64,000 nucleotides of DNA, from positions 1 to 64,000 of the forward strand of contig NZ_AYMU01000022.1 in NCBI RefSeq assembly GCF_000633395.1, given 5' to 3'. This DNA is from Pseudomonas sp. PH1b (GTDB lineage Bacteria > Pseudomonadota > Gammaproteobacteria > Pseudomonadales > Pseudomonadaceae). Under the pieces are notes generated by a model. That model was given only the letters and a program-made list of their open reading frames with translations, was not told the DNA's origin and did no database searches. How positions within the stretch are numbered: the stretch's first letter is position 1; each line of letters starts with the position of its first letter. The translations under genes and the position numbers were made by a program. This document shows, piece after piece, positions 25,700 to 33,623 of this stretch.

Positions 25700-26104
25700 T
25701 CAACCTTGGGCCGACTGCAGCGCGCCTTCCACGCAGTCGAGGATCTGGCCGATGGTCCAGGGCTTGCGGATGAAGCTCACCGGATAACACACCCCGGAAC
25801 TCTCCGGGGTCTCGAATCCCGACATCACCAGGATCGGTATCCACGGCCAGTGCTCGTGGCACAGGTTGCTCAGGCTGGCGCCATTGAGGGTGCCGGGCAT
25901 GGTGATGTCGGTCAGCAGCATGGCCACGTCCGCGGCGCGCTTCTGCAGAAAGGCCCAGGCCTGGTCGGCGCGCTCGCAAGCGTGGGTGGTAAAACCCTCG
26001 TCCTCCAGGATCTCGCACAGAAAACCCAGCACCGTAGGCTCGTCCTCCACCACCAGGATCAATCGGGGTGAGGCGCCCTGTTGGGCTGGCGACGCTGGAT
26101 TCAT
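25700..26104 (-). CDS. Single-domain response regulator
   Basis: 134 residues, one REC domain: acidic pair E20-D21 in LILVVEDEPTVLGFL, phosphoacceptor D66 in LLTDITMPG and the lysine of SFIRKPW. No output domain, so it must act through a protein partner or as a phosphate relay. No kinase gene is adjacent; it ends 33 bp after the convergent oxaloacetate decarboxylase. Similar orphan REC proteins in Pseudomonas often pair with hybrid kinases elsewhere. Confidence 0.85.
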   Translation of the reverse strand: MNPASPAQQGASPRLILVVEDEPTVLGFLCEILEDEGFTTHACERADQAWAFLQKRAADVAMLLTDITMPGTLNGASLSNLCHEHWPWIPILVMSGFETPESSGVCYPVSFIRKPWTIGQILDCVEGALQSAQG

Positions 26105-26285
26105 GGGGTGGGCACTCCCTGGGAGGATGAACTGGATACGGACCGGACCGCTGACAAGAGTTATGAGCGGTGCCGAACGGATTAATTCACTTTCAGAACG
26201 CCTTGCGACGAGTTTTTCGGACAGGTCCGAACAGAGTCCGGATAATCATCTGCCCATAGCCCTCGACCATGGAGACGCACGGTTC

Positions 26286-27035
26286 ATGGAGTTCGATCCC
26301 CAACGCCTGGCCCAGGCCCGGCACCTGCTGGTGTTCACCGGCGCCGGCGTCTCGGCGGAAAGTGGCATCCCGACCTTTCGCGATGCCTTGAGCGGTTTGT
26401 GGGAACACTTCGATCCGGCACGCCTGGCCACCCCCCAGGCCTTTCGCGAAGACCCGGCGCTGGTCTGGGGCTGGTACGAATGGCGGCGCCTGAAGGTACT
26501 CGAGGCCCAGCCCAACCCCGCGCACCTGGCCATCGCCGAACTGGCCCGGCGGGTGCCACGCCTGACCCTGGTCACGCAGAATGTCGATGATCTGCACGAG
26601 CGCGCAGGCAGCTCCGAAGTCCTGCATCTGCACGGCAGCCTGCACACGCCCAAATGCTTTGCCTGCAATCGCCCGTTCAACGGCCAACTGCCGGTGCCGG
26701 AGCTGCCGGAACAGGGGGCCAGCCTGGAACCGCCACGCTGCAGCGGCTGCAACGGCAAGATCCGTCCCGGGGTGGTGTGGTTCGGTGAAGCCCTGCCACA
26801 GCAGGCCCTCAAGGATGCGTTCAAGGCGGCCGATGAATGCGACCTGCTGCTATCGGTGGGCACCTCGGGGCTGGTGCAACCGGCGGCGCAGATTCCCCTG
26901 CGGGCCCTGCACCAGGGCGCCACCCTGGTGCACATCAACCCGCAGCCCCACACCTGCAGCGCCCCCGGGGAATACAGCCTGGTGGGCCCGGCCGGACAGA
27001 TCCTGCCGCAACTGCTGCGCCAGGCCTTTGGCTGA
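26286..27035 (+). CDS. NAD-dependent protein deacylase, sirtuin (CobB-like)
   Basis: 249 residues from ATG 26286; the open frame extends far upstream but the family begins here. NAD-binding GAGVSAESGIPTFRD (18-32), TQNVDDLHERAG, catalytic His in LHLHGSLHTP, four zinc-type cysteines in CFAC and CSGC, then RPGVVWFGEALP. The Y-x-x-R pair in WYEWRRLKV matches the Tyr/Arg pair that gives CobB and SIRT5 activity on succinyl- or malonyl-lysine, so desuccinylase activity is likely. It consumes NAD and returns nicotinamide, the substrate of the salvage locus at 13524. Single-gene unit. Confidence 0.9.
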   Translation: MEFDPQRLAQARHLLVFTGAGVSAESGIPTFRDALSGLWEHFDPARLATPQAFREDPALVWGWYEWRRLKVLEAQPNPAHLAIAELARRVPRLTLVTQNVDDLHERAGSSEVLHLHGSLHTPKCFACNRPFNGQLPVPELPEQGASLEPPRCSGCNGKIRPGVVWFGEALPQQALKDAFKAADECDLLLSVGTSGLVQPAAQIPLRALHQGATLVHINPQPHTCSAPGEYSLVGPAGQILPQLLRQAFG

Positions 27036-27071
27036 TTTCCCGGCGCCGGCTACCAGGCCCGGGGCCTCCAC

Positions 27072-28385
27072 TCAGCCCCGACCCGCCTGGGCGCGACGAC
27101 GCATCAGCAACAGCACGCAGACAAAAGAGGTGAGTGCCAGCGCCGAGTAGAACACCGCCAGGGGCCACCACTGGCCGCCAAACTGCCCGGCGATCAGGGT
27201 TCCGAGCATCGGCGTGGTGCCGCCGATCAGCGCTCCGCAACCCTGATACGCCAGGGAGATGCCGGAATAGCGCTGATGCAAGGGGAAGATCTCGACGATG
27301 TAGCCAGCAATGACCGCGTAGAACGCAGAGGAGAAGATCTTGGTCAGGGAAATGCCGAGAATGATCATCAGCGTCTGGCCGGTGCCCACCAGGGTGAACA
27401 TCAGGTACGGCACGAAAACGCTGATAGCCGACACCAGCAACAAGAAGCGCCCCGCACCGACCTTGTCTGCCAGCCAGGCGGCGATCGGCTGGTTGATCAA
27501 CTGCACGATGGCCACCACCGACAGGCATTCGAGAATCACCTGGCTCTTGATGCCCATGAACTGGGTGGCATAGGCAATCATGAAGGTGTTGGTGAAATAG
27601 GCCGAGGAAATGCCGATGGTGCAGGCCCCCATCACCAGCAGGATCAGCGGCCAGGATTCGCGCACCACCGTTTTCACCGGCGACTGCTTCTGGGTCCGAG
27701 CGGCAATGTCCTTGCGCCGCGCCTCGAACTCCGGCGACTCATTGACCCCGCGGCGGATGAGGAACGCCAGCAGCAACAGCAGCACGCTGCCGAGAAACGG
27801 CAGGCGCCAGCCCCAGGCCAGCATATCGGCCTCCGGCAGCGAGCTGATGTAGCGGAAGGTCAGCAGCGACAGCACCAGCCCCGCCGGGCTGCCCAGCTGG
27901 GCGAACGAGGCATAGAAGCTCTTGCGCCGCTCGGGCGCATGCTCACTGGCCAGCAGCACCGCCCCGCCCCACTCGCCGCCCACGGCGATGCCCTGGAACA
28001 CCCGCAGCACCACCAGCAGCACCGGGGCCATGAAGCCGATCTGCGCATAGGACGGCAGCAGGCCGATGCCCACGGTCGCGCCGCCCATCATGAATAGCGT
28101 GAGAATCAGCGAGTACTTGCGCCCGAAACGGTCACCCAAATGGCCGAAGATGATGCCGCCCAAGGGCCGGGCGAAAAAACCTACGGCCAGAGTGGCGAAG
28201 GACGACAAGGTGCCTACCAACTGGCTGCTGCCGGGAAAGAACACATGGCTGAAGATCAGCGCCGAGGCGGTGGCGTAGATATAGAAGTCGAACCACTCGA
28301 TCAAGGTGCCGAGGAACGAGCCCAAGGCCGCACGGATCGGTTGCGCGGCCGCGGGCTGGGGTGAAGCACTGCGAGTACTGGACAT
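27072..28385 (-). CDS. MFS transporter, metabolite:H+ symporter (MHS) family
   Basis: 437 residues from ATG 28385 (MSSTRSASPQPAAAQ), with GGAAG upstream. Twelve membrane segments; signatures IEWFDFYIYATASALIF, ARPLGGIIFGHLGDRFGRK and FQGIAVGGEWGGAVLLASEH define the MHS group (ShiA, KgtP, ProP relatives). It probably imports an organic acid, amino acid or amide with protons. It lies 65 bp after the amidase gene on the same strand and next to an IclR gene, so substrate and amidase activity may be linked. Confidence 0.88.
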   Translation of the reverse strand: MSSTRSASPQPAAAQPIRAALGSFLGTLIEWFDFYIYATASALIFSHVFFPGSSQLVGTLSSFATLAVGFFARPLGGIIFGHLGDRFGRKYSLILTLFMMGGATVGIGLLPSYAQIGFMAPVLLVVLRVFQGIAVGGEWGGAVLLASEHAPERRKSFYASFAQLGSPAGLVLSLLTFRYISSLPEADMLAWGWRLPFLGSVLLLLLAFLIRRGVNESPEFEARRKDIAARTQKQSPVKTVVRESWPLILLVMGACTIGISSAYFTNTFMIAYATQFMGIKSQVILECLSVVAIVQLINQPIAAWLADKVGAGRFLLLVSAISVFVPYLMFTLVGTGQTLMIILGISLTKIFSSAFYAVIAGYIVEIFPLHQRYSGISLAYQGCGALIGGTTPMLGTLIAGQFGGQWWPLAVFYSALALTSFVCVLLLMRRRAQAGRG

Positions 28386-28450
28386 AGAACTTCCCAATCA
28401 TTGGCATTGTTATAGGGGTTGCAGTGGGGTGCGGCCGTGGCCGCGCCGGG

Positions 28451-29872
28451 TCAATCCGGCCGGCGGGCAGTGTGCTCGCGGCTAGCGGTTTCGAACATCT
28501 GGGCAAATTGCAGCAGGCTGCGCTCATCGCGATAGCGGCCGATGATCTGCAGCCCCACCGGCAAACCCTGCTCGGTGAACCCGCAGGGCACAGAAATCGC
28601 CGGATGCCCGGTCAGGGTGATCAGCGAACAGGATTGCATCCAGTCGATGTAGCTGTGCATCGGCTGCTCGCCGATGCGCTCGACGAACGCCTGCTGCACC
28701 GGGAACGGCGGCACCTGGCTGACCGGAGCGATCAGAAAATCGTAAGTCTCCAGCAACTGCTGCATGTCGCGAAACAGCCGCGCACGAACCTGCTCGGCGC
28801 CGATCACATCCTCGGCACAGAAGCTCTTGGCCAACTCGATGTTCCACACCAGGCTGTCCTTGAACTGTGCGCGATGGCTCTGCAGCAACGACGCGTAGCC
28901 GCTGGCGTAGGTCAGTGCCCGCAACACCTGGAAGGATTGGGCCGCACCGGCGAAACTCGGCTCGGCGTGCTCGACACTGCAGCCCAGCCCAGCCAGGCGC
29001 CGGGCACCAGCCTCGATCACCGCGCGCACCTCAGGGTCCACCGGCAGGCCGCCCAGGTCCGGGCTGTAGGCGATGCGCGCGGCGCGAAAGTCCCGCTCCG
29101 GCAGCTGCGCAAAACCTTCGGCCGCTTCCTGCAGCGACAAGGGATCACGGGGGTCGGGGCCGGCAATCACGCTCAGCAGCAAGGCCACGTCCGCCACGCA
29201 ACGCCCCATGGGGCCGGCCACGGTGAGCTGGCCAAAGCTGTTGTTGTTGGGCCAGTTCGGCACCCGGCCAATGGACGGGCGCAAACCGACGATGTTGCAG
29301 AAGCTGGCCGGGTTGCGCAGCGAGCCGCCCATGTCGGTGCCATCAGCCAGGGCCACCATGCCGCAAGCCAGGGCCACCGCCGAACCGCCGCTGCTACCGC
29401 CGCAGGTCATGCCCGGCGCATAGGGGTTCAAGGTGGCGCCAAACACCTGGTTGAAGGTCTGCGAGCCGGCGCCGAATTCCGGCAGGTTGCTCTTGCCCAG
29501 CAGGATCGAACCGGCCTCGGCCTGGCGCCGCACGATCAGGGCGTCCTGGGTCGGTACATGCTCGGCATACACCGGCGATCCCCAGGTGGTGCGCATGCCC
29601 GCCGTGGGGAAGGAATCCTTGTGGGCCACCGGCAAGCCATGCAGGGCCCCGAGCCGGCCACCCTGGGCCTGGTATTCATCGGCGCGGGCGGCACGGCGCA
29701 AGGCGCCTTCGGCATCCAGGGTGACCAGGGCATTGAGCTGCGGGTTGCGCCGCTCGACCTCGGCCAGGCTGGCTTCGGTCAGTTCCCGGGCGGACAGGTG
29801 CCCGGCACGGATGTCCGCGGCCAGGCTGCAGGCCGATTGCATGACGAGGGAGGCGTCGGATTGAGTGCTCAT
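28451..29872 (-). CDS. Amidase signature-family hydrolase
   Basis: 473 residues from ATG 29872 with AGGAA upstream. The Ser-cisSer-Lys triad is complete: K85 in LPVAHKDSFPT, S160 in CGGSSGGSAVALA and S184 in TDMGGSLRNPAS. FGAGSQTFNQVFGATLNPY precedes the Gly/Ser-rich loop, as usual. No export signal. It hydrolyses an amide to acid plus ammonia; substrate unknown. It lacks GatB/GatC partners and is not a GatA. Divergent from an IclR gene and upstream of an MHS carrier, which suggests a small uptake and catabolism unit. Confidence 0.88.
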   Translation of the reverse strand: MSTQSDASLVMQSACSLAADIRAGHLSARELTEASLAEVERRNPQLNALVTLDAEGALRRAARADEYQAQGGRLGALHGLPVAHKDSFPTAGMRTTWGSPVYAEHVPTQDALIVRRQAEAGSILLGKSNLPEFGAGSQTFNQVFGATLNPYAPGMTCGGSSGGSAVALACGMVALADGTDMGGSLRNPASFCNIVGLRPSIGRVPNWPNNNSFGQLTVAGPMGRCVADVALLLSVIAGPDPRDPLSLQEAAEGFAQLPERDFRAARIAYSPDLGGLPVDPEVRAVIEAGARRLAGLGCSVEHAEPSFAGAAQSFQVLRALTYASGYASLLQSHRAQFKDSLVWNIELAKSFCAEDVIGAEQVRARLFRDMQQLLETYDFLIAPVSQVPPFPVQQAFVERIGEQPMHSYIDWMQSCSLITLTGHPAISVPCGFTEQGLPVGLQIIGRYRDERSLLQFAQMFETASREHTARRPD

Positions 29873-29883
29873 CTTTTTCCTAA

Positions 29884-29902
29884 AGTATCGTATAGCGATA
29901 CT
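29884..29902. promoter_or_regulatory. Candidate IclR operator
   Basis: AGTATCG-TATAG-CGATACT is a perfect 7-bp inverted repeat, 12 bp before the amidase start in the divergent gap. A -10-like TATAAT for the iclR-type gene lies at 29936-29941. The location suits control of both directions by the IclR protein; the assignment is inferred. Confidence 0.55.
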
Positions 29903-30009
29903 GCGTATTGTATTTTGGTACTATTTATAATCCCAAGTGCCGGGTAGGTCAATATGCGCTACCCTGCTCGCCCCGCCCCGGAGGCAGCCCAATAAAGGAG
30001 CCATGCAAG

Positions 30010-30786
30010 GTGTCAGAACAAGCCGGCGAACAGGCCAATCCACAGTTCATCGCCACACTGGAGAAAGGCATCCGGGTCCTGGAGATGTTCCGCAGCGGCC
30101 ACGCCTCCCTCGGCCTGACCGAGTTGGCGCAGAACTGCGACATGACCAAAAGTGCGGCGCAACGCTTCACCTACACCTGGTGCGAGCTGGGCTACCTGCA
30201 AAAAGACGAGCGCTCGCGACGCTACAGCCTGACCCACAAGGCCCTGGAGCTGGGTTTCCTGTACCTGAACTCGGACCCCTTGATCAGCAAGGCGCTGCCG
30301 GCCCTGACGCGGATTCGCGAACGCTGCGCGCTGACAGTCAACCTGAGCCTGCTCAGCGGCCACGACATCGTCTATGTGATGCGCATCCCCGGCACTCAGC
30401 AGACCTTCACCGAAATGCTCCCCGGGCGCCGCATGCCGGCCTGGTGCACCTCCGCCGGACGCGTGCTGCTGGCCGCCCTGCCCGACGCACGCATCCGCGA
30501 CAGCCTCGCCGCCCAGTCCCTGGAACCCTTCACCCAGCAGACCCAGGTGGATCGCCAGCAGCTGTTCGAGGACATTCTGCAAGCGCGCCAGCAAGGCTAT
30601 GCGCTGGCCAGCGAACAAGTGCTGATCGGCCAGATCGGCGTCGCCGCGCCGATCCGCAACCTGCACCTGCAGACCGTGGCCGCGGTGAACATCACCGCCT
30701 CACTGAGCCAGTGGCCGGCGACGCGGATGGTCGATGAACTGGTGCCGTTGCTGATGGAAGCGACCCAATCGCTGGTGATCGGCTGA
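30010..30786 (+). CDS. IclR-family transcriptional regulator
   Basis: 258 residues from the GTG at 30010 (VSEQAGEQANPQFIATLEKG). The start is set by AAAGGAG at 29994-30000 with 9-nt spacing; the ATG at 30003 is in another frame. Winged HTH at about 15-75 (LGLTELAQNCDMTKSAAQRF) and IclR effector domain at about 90-250 (TVNLSLLSGHDIVYVMRIPG; PAWCTSAGRVLLAALPD; GYALASEQVLIGQIGVAAPI). PcaR/PobR-like proteins with a HTH of this type control aromatic or related catabolism. It probably regulates the divergent amidase-transporter genes. Confidence 0.88.
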   Translation: MSEQAGEQANPQFIATLEKGIRVLEMFRSGHASLGLTELAQNCDMTKSAAQRFTYTWCELGYLQKDERSRRYSLTHKALELGFLYLNSDPLISKALPALTRIRERCALTVNLSLLSGHDIVYVMRIPGTQQTFTEMLPGRRMPAWCTSAGRVLLAALPDARIRDSLAAQSLEPFTQQTQVDRQQLFEDILQARQQGYALASEQVLIGQIGVAAPIRNLHLQTVAAVNITASLSQWPATRMVDELVPLLMEATQSLVIG

Positions 30787-30845
30787 CCCGGCCTGCCACT
30801 GACCGCGCCAGCGCAGCTTCTGCTGCGCACCCGGGCCAGACTTCA

Positions 30846-30868
30846 GGGCGGTTGATGGGCAACCGCCC
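30846..30868. other. Stem-loop upstream of the SUFU-like gene
   Basis: GGGCGGTT (30846-30853) and AACCGCCC (30861-30868) pair perfectly around a 7-nt loop, 24 bp before the next start. There is no T-run, so it is either a weak terminator of the iclR transcript or a leader structure of the following mRNA. Confidence 0.4.
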
Positions 30869-30891
30869 GCCTCATTCAAGGAAGCCTCCGC

Positions 30892-31557
30892 ATGTCGCAA
30901 GCCACCCCCGCCCCATGGTTCGAAGCCGCCTGGGCGCAACGTGAAGAAGAGCTCTATCCGGCGCTGTTCGGCGATCTGGGCCCGGGCATCTACCCCCTGG
31001 ACATGGCGCTGTTCAGCCAGGTCTTCGGCCAGAGCGAGGTCGATCCGCGCTGGTTGACCCACGGCGTGTTCGAGTCACCGCCCAACGCCGGCCGCAGCAG
31101 TTGGCTGTACGTCACCTCGGGGCTGTCCAACGCCTGGGAAGATGAGCAGCCCGAACCGGACGGCGACTCCGGCCTGGGCCTGGAACTGTTGCTGGAAACC
31201 CCCGAGCAATCGCCCTGGGCCTTGCGCCTGCTGCGCAACTTCTGCGCCTACCAGTTGCTGCTGGCCGCCGAGCGTTTTGCCGGGCAACAGCCCCTGGGCC
31301 CCTGGGACCGGATGCGCACCGGGCAGCCGATCACCGGGGGCGACAGCCTGCTGCAAGCCCTGCTGTTCATTCCCGCACCCGGGTTTACCGGCCCCTGGCA
31401 ACTGCCGAGCGGACGCTTCGAGTTCCTACAATTGGTCGGCGTGACCCTGGACGAACATGCCTGGGGCCAGGCCCACGACTATCAGGCCCTGCAGCAGCGC
31501 CTGGCACAGGCCGGGGCCTCGCCCTTGGTCGATCCGACGCGGGGCAGCGTGCTCTAG
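30892..31557 (+). CDS. Suppressor-of-fused (SUFU)-like domain protein
   Basis: 221 residues, with AAGGAAG upstream. No signal or membrane segment. The segment SSWLYVTSGLSNAWED, followed by GLGLELLLETPEQSPWALRL and later GPWDRMRTGQPITGGDSLLQALLFIP, resembles bacterial SUFU-domain proteins. Bacterial SUFU proteins are known as one class of putative immunity proteins in polymorphic toxin systems, but no toxin gene is adjacent here. The family assignment is from memory of the pattern and is moderate; the function in this context is unknown. Confidence 0.6.
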   Translation: MSQATPAPWFEAAWAQREEELYPALFGDLGPGIYPLDMALFSQVFGQSEVDPRWLTHGVFESPPNAGRSSWLYVTSGLSNAWEDEQPEPDGDSGLGLELLLETPEQSPWALRLLRNFCAYQLLLAAERFAGQQPLGPWDRMRTGQPITGGDSLLQALLFIPAPGFTGPWQLPSGRFEFLQLVGVTLDEHAWGQAHDYQALQQRLAQAGASPLVDPTRGSVL

Positions 31558-31884
31558 CATCCGTGTGCCCTGCCCGGCTTCGCGCCGGGCCGGATGGCGA
31601 TTCAGGCCCGGGCCAGCCGCGACTTTCTGAGCCGCAACTGCAGCCCCCGGGCAATGCCCGGGACGGCCCGCAGATTTGGGCCAGGGGCTCGGTGCAACAT
31701 TTTTTGCCCCCAGGGCCGGCCGCAATGAGTTAGATTCAGCCAGCGCAGGATCGGCAAATCCGCTTTACTCTCTCACTCGACCCCAGGAGTAAACAGCCTC
31801 CATCGGCGGTCCCATTCACTGCCCTGCTCTTTTTTCGCCACTGCCCGCTTGCGTCGCGGTGGCTTCGCTTTCAGGAATTCATTA
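31558..31884. other. Intergenic region before ppnN
   Basis: About 330 bp with no gene. A 7-bp stem (GCCCGGC 31572-31578, GCCGGGC 31584-31590, loop TTCGC) close to the end of the SUFU-like gene may act as a terminator, though it lacks a T-run. The remainder should carry the ppnN promoter. Confidence 0.4.
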
Positions 31885-33258
31885 ATGCCGCAAAGACACG
31901 TGATCAATGCTTCGGTCAGCCCGAAAGGCAGCCTGGAGACGCTCTCGCAACGCGAAGTGCAACAACTCAGTGCCGCCGGCTCCGGCAGCATCTATACCCT
32001 GTTCCGCCAGTGCGCCCTGGCCATTCTCAACACCGGCGCCCACGTCGATAACGCCAAGACCATCCTCGACGCCTACCACGATTTCGAAGTACGCATTCAC
32101 CAGCAGGACCGAGGCGTACGCCTGGAACTGCTGAACGCGCCGGCCGATGCCTTCGTCGACGGCGAGATGATCGCCAGCACCCGGGAAATGCTCTTCAGCG
32201 CCCTGCGCGACATCGTCTACACCGAGAACGAACTGGGCAGCCAGCGCATTGACCTGGACAGCTCCCAGGGCCTCACCGACTACGTCTTCCACCTGCTGCG
32301 CAACGCCCGCACCCTGCGCCCCGGCGTGGAACCGAAAATGGTCGTGTGCTGGGGCGGCCACTCGATCAATACCGAGGAATACAAGTACACCAAGAAGGTC
32401 GGCCACGAACTGGGCCTGCGCAAACTGGATATCTGCACCGGCTGCGGCCCGGGCGTGATGAAGGGCCCGATGAAGGGCGCGACCATCGCCCACGCCAAGC
32501 AACGCATGAGCGGCGGCCGCTACCTGGGCCTGACCGAGCCCGGGATCATCGCCGCCGAGGCGCCGAACCCCATCGTCAACGAACTGGTGATCCTGCCGGA
32601 CATCGAGAAGCGCCTGGAGGCCTTCGTCCGTGTCGGCCACGGCATCATCATCTTCCCCGGCGGCGCCGGCACTGCAGAAGAGTTCCTCTACCTGCTGGGC
32701 ATCCTGATGCACCCGGACAACCAGGACCTGCCGTTCCCGGTGATCCTCACCGGCCCCAGGAGCGCAGCGCCCTACCTGGAGCAGCTCAACGCCTTTGTCG
32801 TAGCCACCCTCGGCGAAGCGGCGCGCAAGCACTACCAGATCATCATCGACAACCCGGCCGAAGTGGCGCGGCAGATGACCGAGGGCCTGAAGACCGTCAA
32901 GCAGTTCCGCCGCGAGCGCAACGACGCCTTCCACTTCAACTGGCTGCTGAAGATCGACGAGGGCTTCCAGCACCCGTTCGACCCGACCCACGAGAACATG
33001 GCCAACCTGCAACTGAGCCATGCCCTGCCGCCCCACGAACTGGCGGCCAACCTGCGCCGGGCGTTCTCCGGCATCGTCGCCGGCAACGTCAAGGACCAGG
33101 GCATCCGCCTGATCGAACAGCAAGGGCCGTACAGCATCCACGGCGACCCGGCGATCATGCAGCCGCTGGACGAGTTGCTCAAAGCCTTCGTCGCCCAGCA
33201 CCGCATGAAGCTGCCGGGTGGCGCGGCCTATGTGCCCTGCTACCGCGTGGTGAGCTGA
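31885..33258 (+). CDS. ppnN: Nucleotide 5'-monophosphate nucleosidase (LOG family)
   Basis: 457 residues from ATG 31885 with AGGA upstream; E. coli PpnN (YgdH) has 454. The N-terminal domain (about 1-140) precedes the LOG core: KMVVCWGGHSINTEEY, CTGCGPGVMKGPMKGA (the PGGxGT-class loop partner) and IIIFPGGAGTAEEFLYLLG; a C-terminal domain follows from about 350. The enzyme cleaves purine and pyrimidine monophosphates to base and ribose 5-phosphate, and in E. coli it is activated by (p)ppGpp. Cytosolic, monocistronic, with a clear terminator 27 bp after the stop. Confidence 0.92.
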   Translation: MPQRHVINASVSPKGSLETLSQREVQQLSAAGSGSIYTLFRQCALAILNTGAHVDNAKTILDAYHDFEVRIHQQDRGVRLELLNAPADAFVDGEMIASTREMLFSALRDIVYTENELGSQRIDLDSSQGLTDYVFHLLRNARTLRPGVEPKMVVCWGGHSINTEEYKYTKKVGHELGLRKLDICTGCGPGVMKGPMKGATIAHAKQRMSGGRYLGLTEPGIIAAEAPNPIVNELVILPDIEKRLEAFVRVGHGIIIFPGGAGTAEEFLYLLGILMHPDNQDLPFPVILTGPRSAAPYLEQLNAFVVATLGEAARKHYQIIIDNPAEVARQMTEGLKTVKQFRRERNDAFHFNWLLKIDEGFQHPFDPTHENMANLQLSHALPPHELAANLRRAFSGIVAGNVKDQGIRLIEQQGPYSIHGDPAIMQPLDELLKAFVAQHRMKLPGGAAYVPCYRVVS

Positions 33259-33284
33259 TCCGGCGCCCCGTCAAGCGTTGAACG

Positions 33285-33321
33285 ACGCCGCGTTGCCCTC
33301 CCGGGAGCGCGGCGTTTTTTT
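33285..33321 (+). terminator. Rho-independent terminator of ppnN
   Basis: ACGCCGCG and CGCGGCGT form a GC-rich stem around a 15-nt loop, followed directly by a run of seven Ts. It is the clearest intrinsic terminator in the window. Confidence 0.85.
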
Positions 33322-33623
33322 GCCCGCCGCACAGCGTGGCGAGGGAACTGGCTCGCGCTCGAGCGTGCAGCAGGCGCATTCCCTGAACCCCCAATATCCC
33401 TGAAAACAACACGCCGGCCATTGGCGCCCTGGCCCTGGCCTGAGCTGCGCCCTGCCGGGCGGCCAGCATCGTCCTCAGCATGCCCCTGCAACCCTGTTCC
33501 ACGGGCGTTGCACAGGGCTGGGCACATCGAGTTTGACAGCCTCCCGAGCACTGTGGAATAGTTTTTCAAAAAAAATGGAACCGAATTCCATTTATTCATT
33601 TCTATCGAAAAAGGCCCGTCATC
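33322..33623. other. Intergenic region before the FAD dehydrogenase
   Basis: About 300 bp, with no gene. The last 60 bp are AT-rich and hold the TGGAA-N5-TTCCA palindrome listed separately. Confidence 0.4.
33576..33590. promoter_or_regulatory. Palindromic operator candidate
   Basis: TGGAACCGAATTCCA: inverted arms TGGAA and TTCCA in an AT-rich stretch, 34 bp before the flavoprotein start. It looks like the operator class bound by IclR or KdgR-type dimers. The cognate regulator is not obvious nearby. Confidence 0.45.
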
